Origin: Streptomyces phaeoluteigriseus | GTDB taxonomy: Bacteria > Actinomycetota > Actinomycetes > Streptomycetales > Streptomycetaceae | DNA: 64,000 bases | Assembly (NCBI RefSeq): GCF_001896135.2 | Contig: NZ_MPOH02000004.1 | Coordinates: 1-64,000 of the forward strand | Direction of reading: 5' to 3' | In this document: one piece after another, positions 47,856 to 56,818 of the stretch | How the letters are laid out: every line of letters starts with the position of its first letter | How positions within the stretch are numbered: the first letter of the stretch is position 1 | Notes under the pieces: generated by a model | Told to the model about the DNA's origin: nothing | Seen by the model: the letters and a program-made list of their open reading frames with translations, nothing else | Databases searched by the model: none | Translations under genes and position numbers: made by a program

Positions 47856-49322
47856 TCAGCGCTGCAGTGTCAGCAGACCCGGACGGTAGGGCAGGAGGCC
47901 GTAGTCGCCGCCGGAGTTGGGGCTGCGCCCCTGGTAGAGCAACTGCAGATTGCAGGGATCGACGGTCATGGTCTGATCGGGGCTGGTGCGGATCAGTTCG
48001 CCGTGGCTGATGTCGTTGGTCCAGGTGGCGCCGCTGTTGGCCTTGCCGGCGAAGGGATTGCTCTCGGTCGCGGCCTGGGGGGTCCATGAGCCGTTCAGAC
48101 TGGTGGCCGTGAACGAGCGGAAGTAGCGGCCCTGCGCGCCGATCGCCTCGACGATCATGAGGTAGCGGTTCTGGCCCTGCAGCTTGTAGACCTGCGGGGC
48201 CTCGAACAGGTTGTTCGTCGTGTCGCTCATGACCACTGTCGAGGTCGTGCCGAAGCTGCCAGGGAAGTTCCCGATCGGCATACTGGCCCGGTAGATCTTG
48301 CCGTTGTCACCGGCGAAGAACAGGTACATGTTCGTCCCGTCGCCGATGAGTGTCTGGTCGATGGGGCCTGTTCCGGAGCCGGTGATGCTTCCGGAGAAGA
48401 GCACCTGCTGGGATGACCAGCCATTCGGGTTGGTGGGGTCGCTCGACGTCCGGTAGGAGAAGGCGGTCCCGCCCCACTGGTAGGCGAGCACCCAGGTGTT
48501 CTTCGGCGCGAAGTAGAAGAGCGTGGGCGCGACGGTGGAAGCCGACATCGTGTTCTGGCCGGCCGAGGCCATCTCCGACCAGTTGGTGAACAGGCCGAAG
48601 TTCATCGAACCCCAACTCGTCCCCGTGTCGTGCGTCGTCGCATAGACGAGTTGCCTGCCGTTGTAGGGGACGACGGTGAAGTCCTTGAGCGAGACCCACC
48701 CCGGCTTGGGCTGTGCCAGCGCGCCCGTAGATGTCCAGCGGTATGTCGACGGAAGATCGCACGGGCCGGGGGTGGCGCCGCCGACCTTGACGAGCTGCCA
48801 CTGCTGGTTGGCGCCGCCCCAGTCGTCGTACTGGACGGTGTTCGCGTTGTCGGCGGTGGAGGCGCCCTGTACTTCGAGGGCCTTGTTGCTGTGGCGTGAG
48901 ATGAACCTGACGTAGCCGTCCGAGCTGTCGGCCATCCGCCACTGCTGGTTGGTGGCGTTCAGGTCGGTCCACTGGACGATCGGGCCGCCGTTCGCGGTGG
49001 ACCAGTTGTGTACGTCCAGCACCTTGCCCGAGTGGCGGGACTTGATGCGGTAGTAGCCGTCCCCGGAATCGACGAACTGCCACTGCTGCTGGTTCTGGTC
49101 GTTCCTGGTCCACTGCGTGATGCGGGCGCCGTCGTTGGTCGCCATGTTGTAGACGTCCAGGGCCTTGCCGCTGTTGCGGTTGACCAGCACATACGAGGCG
49201 TTGGGGTCTACGGTCGCCGCGCCGGCGGGCTGGGCACCGAGGAAGGTGGCCACGAGCAGCAGGGGCGCCAGGACGGCTAGTAAGCGTCTTGGACGGACCG
49301 GGGACGGGTGGCGAAACCACAT
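47856..49322 (-). CDS. Secreted GH62 alpha-L-arabinofuranosidase with N-terminal CBM13
   Basis: 488 residues from ATG 49322 with AAGGAG nine bases upstream. The signal peptide ends near QPAGAATV. A ricin-type CBM13 (about 37-175) shows repeats such as [20 protein letters not shown] and [10 protein letters not shown] with Q-W endings ([11 protein letters not shown]). The GH62 propeller (about 185-488) has [40 protein letters not shown] and [10 protein letters not shown], containing the expected acidic residues. It removes arabinose side chains from arabinoxylan, as the S. coelicolor homologue does. It is divergent from xlnA, and its CBM13 closely resembles that of the feruloyl esterase gene at 51.5 kb. 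Confidence 0.95.
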   Translation of the reverse strand: MWFRHPSPVRPRRLLAVLAPLLLVATFLGAQPAGAATVDPNASYVLVNRNSGKALDVYNMATNDGARITQWTRNDQNQQQWQFVDSGDGYYRIKSRHSGKVLDVHNWSTANGGPIVQWTDLNATNQQWRMADSSDGYVRFISRHSNKALEVQGASTADNANTVQYDDWGGANQQWQLVKVGGATPGPCDLPSTYRWTSTGALAQPKPGWVSLKDFTVVPYNGRQLVYATTHDTGTSWGSMNFGLFTNWSEMASAGQNTMSASTVAPTLFYFAPKNTWVLAYQWGGTAFSYRTSSDPTNPNGWSSQQVLFSGSITGSGTGPIDQTLIGDGTNMYLFFAGDNGKIYRASMPIGNFPGSFGTTSTVVMSDTTNNLFEAPQVYKLQGQNRYLMIVEAIGAQGRYFRSFTATSLNGSWTPQAATESNPFAGKANSGATWTNDISHGELIRTSPDQTMTVDPCNLQLLYQGRSPNSGGDYGLLPYRPGLLTLQR

Positions 49323-49399
49323 CGGAGGGCACTCCTTTGGGGGCAGGGGTGAGAGGACCCCGACGAACCACGGAGGGGCTGCCGGGGCGGGGGTAATCT

Positions 49400-49411
49400 C
49401 GAAACATTTCG
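49400..49411. promoter_or_regulatory. CGAAACATTTCG box upstream of GH62
   Basis: A 12-bp palindromic box 78 bp before the GH62 start, followed by a related GGAAGCTTCG (49422-49431). It resembles the short GAAA/TTTC palindromes I recall in front of Streptomyces xylanase genes and matches boxes on the xlnA side of the same intergenic region. Confidence 0.55.
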
Positions 49412-49691
49412 AAGAATTCCCGGAAGCTTCGACGCCACAAGCTAGGAATGCGGGGCCCTCCGGTCAAGGCCTGTCGCCGATCTGTCCACAAACAGCGCCT
49501 CCCCTTCGTGATCGGCAAGCTGTCGCGCCGAGCGGAGGCACTCCTGGGTCCGGATACGGCTCACCGGTCCAAGGTGTGCGTGCGGGAGAGAAGTCCAGCA
49601 TGCGGCGTCCGCATGCTTGTCTGGGCCTCAGCCCGTACGGCATCCGCTGACGGCAGCGCCGGGGTCCGCCGACCGGCCCGCCGGGATTCCA

Positions 49692-49723
49692 GAAAGTTTC
49701 GTTGGTGGAACGGAAAGTTTTCC
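49692..49723. promoter_or_regulatory. Two phased GAAAGTTT boxes upstream of xlnA
   Basis: GAAAGTTTCG (49692-49701) and GGAAAGTTTTCC (49712-49723) start 20 bp apart, two helical turns, as expected for cooperative binding by a xylan-utilisation regulator. They share the box sequence with the GH62 side. Confidence 0.6.
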
Positions 49724-49731
49724 TGCGCTGA

Positions 49732-49755
49732 GTCTTGACGATCCATCGTCAAGAC
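49732..49755. promoter_or_regulatory. Perfect 24-bp palindrome in the GH62-xlnA intergenic region
   Basis: GTCTTGACGAT-CC-ATCGTCAAGAC: 11-bp perfect arms with two bases between, including a TTGAC that may be a -35 element. It lies directly after the phased boxes and about 310 bp before the xlnA start. It is a strong operator candidate. The remaining 49756-50063 holds no gene. Confidence 0.7.
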
Positions 49756-49940
49756 CTCAATCATCCCGTCTGAGAAACCGGCCCTGGTTCGAGATGTCGA
49801 ACTAGGGCGGCCCTGAGCAATGGGTGCTGCACGGTGAATCCACGCACACCTGTGTCGAGACACCGACGCCGCCCGCCGTACGTCACCCGACGGCCGAGCG
49901 GGTGACGTCGCTGCCGGTTGAGATCGTCCCGGTTCCATGA

Positions 49941-51494
<1,554 letters not shown>

Positions 51495-51525
51495 CGGGAC
51501 CTGCCACGAGCGAAAGGGCGAATCG

Positions 51526-52895
51526 ATGAAGACCTACGGTGCGGCTTCCCCCGCCCCACCACGAAAACATCCCTGGCGGTCCCGGGTCGCCGCCGTGGTG
51601 GCGGCGACCCTCGCGATCGGCATGCTCGCCGCGGTGCGTCCGGCGCCCGCCGAGGCGGCGACGGTGGACACCAATGCCTGGTACGTCCTGGTCAATCGCA
51701 ACAGCGGCAAGGCGCTGGACGTCACCGGCGCGTCCACCGCCGACGGCGCGCGGGCCGGCCAGTGGACGCGCAACGACGCGGCCAACCAGCAGTGGCAGTT
51801 CGTGGACTCCGGCGACGGCTTCTACCGCCTCAAGGCCCGGCATTCGGGCAAGGTTCTCGACGTGGCCGGCGCCTCGACCGCAGACGGTGCCGCGATCCAG
51901 CAGTGGGCCGACCACAACGGGGCCAACCAGCAGTTCCGCCTGGCCGACTCCGACGCGGGCCACGTCCGGCTGGTCAACCGCAGCAGCGGCAAAACGGTGG
52001 AGGTGCAGGGCGCCTCCACGCCGACGGCGGCAGCGTCGTCCAGTACACCGACTGGGGCGGCGCCAACCAGCAATGGCAGATGGTCAAACTGTCGTCCGGT
52101 GGCGGCGGCGGATGCGGCAGTGCCCCGACTCTGGCGAGTGGTACGCACACGTTGCAGAGTGGCGGCAAGAGCCGCAGCTTCATCCTCAGGGTTCCCGCCA
52201 ACTACGACAACAGCCGCCCGTACCGGCTGATCTTCGCGTTCCACTGGCGGGGCGGAACCGCCGGCGACGTCGCCTCGGGCGGCACGAGCGGGAACGCCTG
52301 GTCCTATTACGGCCAACAGGAACAGTCGAACAACGGCGCGATCCTCGTCGCCCCCCAGGGCCTCGGCAACGGCTGGGCCAACGCGGGCGGTGAGGACGTC
52401 ACCTTCGTCGACGACATGATCCGGCGGATCGAGGGCGGCCTCTGTGTCAACCCGGCACAGCGCTTCGCCACGGGATTCAGCTGGGGCGGCGGTATGAGTT
52501 ACGCCCTCGCCTGCAGCCGGGCGAACGTCTTCAGGGCCGTCGCGGTCATCTCCGGCGCTCAGATCAGCGGGTGCAGCGGAGGCACCCAGCCCATCGCCTA
52601 CTTCGGGATCCACGGCATCAGCGACTCCGTCCTCAGCATCGCTCAAGGACGGTCCCTGCGCGACAGATTCGTCAGCACCAACGGCTGCACCCCCCAGAGC
52701 CCGCGCGAGCCCGCGCCGGGCAGCCGAACGCACCTCACCACCACCTACGCGGGCTGCCGTGCCGGACACCCGGTCCAATGGGCCGCGTTCGACGGGGACC
52801 ACATACCCGGTCCGGTCGACGGCTCCCCCGGCGAAAGCGGCGTCGCCACCTGGACCAAAGCAGAGATCTGGAGGTTCTTCGCACAGTTCCAGTGA
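51526..52895 (+). pseudogene. Secreted feruloyl/acetyl-xylan esterase (CE1-like) with N-terminal CBM13, one-base frameshift
   Basis: ATG 51526 starts a signal peptide (to about PAPAEAATV) and a CBM13 nearly identical in layout to that of the GH62 enzyme ([30 protein letters not shown]). The frame is lost at 52020/52021; one inserted G restores [21 protein letters not shown] Gly linker and a CE1/PHB-depolymerase-like hydrolase follow, with RVPANYDNSRPYRLIFAFHW, nucleophile ATGFSWGGGMSYA and a late His in FDGDHIPG. The repaired length is 456. It would remove ferulate or acetate from xylan, completing the xylan set. A perfect hairpin follows. Confidence 0.88.
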
Positions 52896-52909
52896 CGCCT
52901 GTACCACGG

Positions 52910-52936
52910 GTGGAGCCAGGATCATCCTGGCTCCAC
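52910..52936. terminator. Perfect 13-bp hairpin ending the xylan operon
   Basis: GTGGAGCCAGGAT and ATCCTGGCTCCAC are separated by one base, 14 bp after the esterase stop. In RNA a slightly larger loop would form. It is a strong rho-independent-like terminator without a U-tract. Confidence 0.8.
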
Positions 52937-52999
52937 TCCGTCGACGTCCCTCCCGGATCCAAGGACGGTCGACCCTCTCCGGGCGACCGACCTCACGCC

Positions 53000-53066
53000 C
53001 TAGAAGAAGCCGAGCTTCTTCGGGCTGTAGGAACAAAGAATGTTCATCGTCTGCTGGTGGTACACG
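53000..53066 (-). pseudogene. Second copy of the 3' end of the aldehyde dehydrogenase gene
   Basis: The minus strand reads [20 protein letters not shown] then stop, against [19 protein letters not shown] at the end of the intact gene (59359-). By eye 51 of 62 bases match, with an identical 12-base block TCGTCTGCTGGT (53047-53058 and 59406-59417). It has no upstream continuation. It marks the left edge of the 53-59.4 kb island and is in direct orientation to the copy at the right edge, like an attachment-site duplication. Confidence 0.85.
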
Positions 53067-53385
53067 CTCACCGTCGCCTCTGACCTGCGGCAAAGAGTGA
53101 AATCATCTGCTTCTGAGCTGATCTGGCCCGCACCTGGTCCGGATCTTGATGTGTGATCTGTGGTGTTGGGGTGGGTTGCACTGGGAGGCGAGGACGGCAA
53201 TGAGCAGAGGCCCGACGATGTACAGGAGTCCCTGCGCGCTGGTGTCGTGGTCGAGCGCGGCGTGCCGAAGGCGGGCGTCGAGCAGCACGGCTCGGCCACA
53301 GCGCCCGCAGCCCGGCCTCCAGGGACGGAGTGGTCAGGCCGCTAGCGACGATGATGGCCGTGGCCAGGCGAACCTCGACATCACC
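53067..53385. other. Left part of the island, no supported gene
   Basis: 319 bp with short frames on both strands (for example a minus frame with GLLYIVGPLLIAVLASQ), none with a start and RBS or a family match. It could be a decayed gene. Confidence 0.35.
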
Positions 53386-53574
53386 TGACTGTGTGACCCG
53401 AGCCTCGACGATGTCGACAGTCCTCCCGCTTTTGAGCTTCTGGTGGCTGAGATCGTTGAGGACCTCCAGTCTGCTCTCTCGGAGTTCGCTGCGATTGCCG
53501 AGACGCTGGAGCAGGCCAAGGCTGATCGCCAGCCTTATGGCGCACCCGGGTCGGAGAGCAAAGAGAACGAGTAG
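53386..53574 (+). pseudogene. Possible C-terminal remnant of a type I modification methylase (HsdM-like)
   Basis: After a stop codon the frame reads LCDPSLDDVDSPPAFELLVA, EIVEDLQSALSEFAAIAETL and ends KENE at TAG 53572-53574. The short helical tail with (A/V)EI(V/I)EDL-x-x-AL resembles the C-terminal coiled segment of N-6 DNA methylase subunits. There is no start. If correct, the island once carried a restriction-modification gene. The match rests on about 30 residues only. Confidence 0.3.
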
Positions 53575-53680
53575 CCCGAGATACGGTCGCGCTTGGCACG
53601 GGGACCGAAAGGGTGCAGGGGACTTGCCAACTGTGCCCCACCCCAGGGCCCTTGTCAGTGCTTCGGTCTAGCCTTCGGCC

Positions 53681-55300
53681 ATGCGACCGCCTCTCGAAAA
53701 CGTTCTCCGCAATGCGCTTGTACAGAACCTGGAGCTGATCGAGCCGGGGCTCCGGCCGGTTCAGTTCGAGGAGTACCCGCTGCCCAACGCACACGGCACT
53801 AGGGGCAGCATCGACATCCTGGCCCGTGATCGCCATCAGATGTGGGTGGTCATCGAGCTGAAGCGGTCCCGGTCCAGCGCGCGGCAAGCCCTGCACGAGG
53901 TCAGCAAGTACACCGAGCTTCTCTGCCGGGAAAAGAACCTCGCGCCGGACCGCATTCGTGCGGTGATCGTCGCCATGCCGGATGACTGGGAGGAACTCCT
54001 GATCGCCGTCAGTCATGCCGCGCGTGACTGGAGTCATGATCTTCGCGGATACCGACTGCTCTTGGACAACAACGGCACCCCCATCGGGACTGAGCGGGTG
54101 GAACTCCTGCCCCCGGCGTTTGAACCCCGCATCACCCCCATCCACAACCTGTTCTTCTTCGCCACGGAGGAACAGCGGCAGCAGGGCTGGAGGATCATCA
54201 GCAAGGTCGCGGACGAGCTTGGGTCGCTCGACCTGTTGGCGGCGGATCTGGACCGCGTAGCGGAGAAGCACTACATCCCTGCGCCTTTCGGCCTTTACCT
54301 GGCGATCGGCCGAGTGAACGAGGAATTCGCCGCAGTTGATCTCCTGGGTGGTTACGACGGGCCTGAGCCGTTCGCCGACGAGCACCAGGCGGAGTACCTG
54401 GCCCTCTGCGAGATCTGCAACCGTCTTGCGCGCAGCAAGCTGCACGGAATGAACATGGAGTCCGCACGGCCAGGGCTGTTGAAGAATCTCCGTGACGCCC
54501 CCAACTGGGTGATTCAAGGCTTCCGAGGTACCGGCGCCTACGACGTCACAGCCGCCTTCGAAGAGCAGGACCTGTTCCGCTTCCTTACTGGGGACGAACG
54601 AGGAGACAGTCAGATCCTGTACACGGGCACCGCCAGCCCGCAGGTAGCCAGCCGTTGGAAGGCGTTCCGGCAGGAGGCTCGGCAGAGCCTGGCCGGCAAC
54701 CACGAGTGGGATTCGCTGGTGGCCGGTTGGCTCGACGAAGTGGGCCCGAAGGTTGGTGAGGGAGACGTCGGACTGCACGTCTACAACCCCTGTGACCTCC
54801 TGCAAACAATCACCCATGGGTGGCCAGACAGCCTGGAGAATCTCCTGCCCATGGTCATGGGCGAAGCCGTACCCCGCCACGGCCTATGCCACTCGGTACG
54901 TGGCGCCCTGTGTTGGAACGGCCGAGGCATGTCGTTGCCCGATGCGGTACGGCTCGTGTACCGCGATCCGCTGTTCCTGATAAGCAACATGTACGCGGGG
55001 GCCGTGTGGGAACGTGACCGAGAGCTCTTGGATCTCCTGGGGCTGCACTACGTGCTCCTGGAGAAAATCGGACCCGTTGGGTCCGAGGCGACAGTGGCCG
55101 AAGAGCACCGCATCTGGATACATCAAGATCAGGGTGCTCGCGTCTACTCCTCGGACACGGATCCTCGCGGGTACGCACAGGCTTACGCAACCATTGCGGC
55201 TGATGGCGAGATCGTCTCGATCGGGCAGTACCTCAACAGGCATTCCCACGAGGTGGAGCTGGTGGCTCGGGAGTACCGCGCCTTCACTCATGTCGTCTAA
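53681..55300 (+). CDS. PD-(D/E)XK (NucS/DUF91-like) nuclease-domain protein of unknown role
   Basis: 539 residues. The N-terminal 110 residues form a restriction-type fold: GSIDILARDRHQMWVVIELK supplies Asp45 and Glu59-x-Lys61, followed by SARQALHEVSKYTELL, as in NucS-like nucleases. The remaining roughly 420 residues (for example NLFFFATEEQRQQGWRIISK, LFRFLTGDERGDSQILYTGT, GDVGLHVYNPCDLLQTITHG) match no domain I recognise and may be sensor or effector. The TAA stop shares its last base with the left end of an IS element, so the true C-terminus may have been cut. It lies in the ALDH-flanked island with a DUF262 gene, which suggests defence. Confidence 0.75.
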   Translation: MRPPLENVLRNALVQNLELIEPGLRPVQFEEYPLPNAHGTRGSIDILARDRHQMWVVIELKRSRSSARQALHEVSKYTELLCREKNLAPDRIRAVIVAMPDDWEELLIAVSHAARDWSHDLRGYRLLLDNNGTPIGTERVELLPPAFEPRITPIHNLFFFATEEQRQQGWRIISKVADELGSLDLLAADLDRVAEKHYIPAPFGLYLAIGRVNEEFAAVDLLGGYDGPEPFADEHQAEYLALCEICNRLARSKLHGMNMESARPGLLKNLRDAPNWVIQGFRGTGAYDVTAAFEEQDLFRFLTGDERGDSQILYTGTASPQVASRWKAFRQEARQSLAGNHEWDSLVAGWLDEVGPKVGEGDVGLHVYNPCDLLQTITHGWPDSLENLLPMVMGEAVPRHGLCHSVRGALCWNGRGMSLPDAVRLVYRDPLFLISNMYAGAVWERDRELLDLLGLHYVLLEKIGPVGSEATVAEEHRIWIHQDQGARVYSSDTDPRGYAQAYATIAADGEIVSIGQYLNRHSHEVELVAREYRAFTHVV

Positions 55301-56420
55301 GTGAGCGTTTGATACGCCTATTGGGCGGTTCATAGCGCTTCTCAGCGACCAAGCGCGAGCGCCGATCCAAGCGATCCGCCGGAAATACGGCTTCTGCGGC
55401 AATCAGCAGACCAGCTATGCGCCGGGTTCCTTACCAAAGCTCCTGTCTCATTTAGAAACCTACCGGTTCACCCGAGATGGAGAACGCACGCCCCGGTGCA
55501 CCCAACACCCCCGCCCACGCCCTGCTCAGACCGGCCGCCACCGCATACCCAGGCATCATGCAGCCCTCACGGCCCTACCCCAGCGACCTGTCCGACGCCC
55601 GCTGGGAACTCATCCGCCCCACCCTCGAAGCCTGGCGCCAAGCCCGCAACGGCATCCGCAAACCCACCCACGACCTACGCGCCCTGATGAACGCCATCCT
55701 CTACGTCGACCGCACCGGCATCCCCTGGCGCTACCTGCCCCACGACTTCCCACCCCACCAGACCGTCTACGGCTACTTCGCCCACTGGGAAGCCGACGGC
55801 ATCTTCGACCAGCTCACCGGCCTCTTACGCGGCAAAGTCCGCCAGGCCGAAGGCCGCACCAGCGAGCCCAGCGCCTGCCTGATCGACAGCCAGAGCATCA
55901 AAACCTCCGCCACCGTCCCCCTGACCAGCCAAGGCATCGACCCCGCCAAGAAAATCATCGGACGCAAACGGCACATCGTCACCGACACGCTCGGCCTCCT
56001 GCTGGCCGTGGCCGTCACCGCCGCCAGCGTCCACGACTCCGCCGCCGGCACCCAACTCCTGACCCAAGTCCGCGAGCGCCACCCCACCATCACCAAAGCC
56101 TGGGCCGACAACGGCTACAAGACCAAAGCCATCGAACACGCCGCCGAGATCGGCATCGACCTGGAAATCGTCCAGCGCGATCCCGCCCTCCGCGGCTTTC
56201 GCGTCCAGCCCCGCCGCTGGGTCATCGAACGCACCCTCGGCTGGCTTATGCACCACCGCCGCCTGGCCCGCGACTACGAAACCCACCCCCACCGCTCAGC
56301 CGCCATGATCCAACTCGCCGCCATCAACCTCATGACCCGTCGCCTCACCCACGAAGCCACCCCCAGCTGGCGTGACAACTAAGCCAAATGAAACGGACAA
56401 GCAAGAATCAAACGCTCACT
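55300..56420 (+). mobile_element. Complete IS5-family insertion sequence
   Basis: Perfect 14-bp terminal inverted repeats AGTGAGCGTTTGAT (55300-55313) and its complement (56407-56420) bracket one transposase gene, giving 1121 bp. Flanking bases (TCTA left, GAGT right) show no obvious target duplication. Sequence between the left repeat and the transposase start (55314-55557) has no gene. Confidence 0.85.
55558..56382 (+). CDS. IS5-family DDE transposase
   Basis: 274 residues from ATG 55558. The N-terminal DUF4096 block is YPSDLSDARWELIRPTLEAW. The catalytic triad is Asp in CLIDSQSIKTS, Asp in TKAWADNGYKTKA and Glu in RRWVIERTLGWLMHHRRLAR. The frame is intact, so the element may be active. 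An in-frame ATG at 55477 would add 27 residues but lacks conserved sequence. Codon use and length are normal for this family. It sits between the nuclease gene and the DUF262 gene and may have separated one operon. Confidence 0.95.
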   Translation: MQPSRPYPSDLSDARWELIRPTLEAWRQARNGIRKPTHDLRALMNAILYVDRTGIPWRYLPHDFPPHQTVYGYFAHWEADGIFDQLTGLLRGKVRQAEGRTSEPSACLIDSQSIKTSATVPLTSQGIDPAKKIIGRKRHIVTDTLGLLLAVAVTAASVHDSAAGTQLLTQVRERHPTITKAWADNGYKTKAIEHAAEIGIDLEIVQRDPALRGFRVQPRRWVIERTLGWLMHHRRLARDYETHPHRSAAMIQLAAINLMTRRLTHEATPSWRDN

Positions 56421-56691
56421 GAGTCCCGCGGCGGGTCAGAGGTAATCGGGGGGCACCCAGTTGATGCTGTAGGTATTCCCGGATCCAGGCCCGCGGGATC
56501 GAGTGCACCATTCTCGCCTGCTCCGGGGCGCTCGGGGGGCCGGTACCACTATGCGGCAGGGCTGCTGCCGATGATCCGACGGCCCGGCTTAGCGCCGTGA
56601 CTTGCACGACCGCAGAGATCAGCCCGATGGCCATCGACGACGACCTAGCTCTGCTGGATCGACGGCCAGCGGTCAGCCATCGGCATCTCAA
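56416..56691 (-). CDS. Unknown short frame, possibly a gene tail
   Basis: At most 91 residues; only the end (ARMVHSIPRAWIREYLQHQL then GAPRLPLTRRGTQ) looks protein-like. It begins at the right IS end and has no convincing RBS. I do not recognise it. It could be the 3' part of a gene cut by the IS. The rest to 56818 shows nothing else. Confidence 0.2.
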   Translation of the reverse strand: MRCRWLTAGRRSSRARSSSMAIGLISAVVQVTALSRAVGSSAAALPHSGTGPPSAPEQARMVHSIPRAWIREYLQHQLGAPRLPLTRRGTQ

Positions 56692-56818
56692 CTTTGCTGC
56701 ACCAAGAGCAACTCACGTGGTAGGTCTCTGATGTTGTTCTCTTTCTCTGTTTGTCTCAGTCGCTGAAGCAACCGAAGCATCCGCCCTGACTGACCCGCTG
56801 ACGTGAGGAGCCCGCACC

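Noticed and set aside
55314..55557. Alternative IS left end near 55440 (TGTCTCATTT)
   Set aside because: It matches the right side only partly, whereas the 14-bp repeats at 55300 and 56407 are exact.
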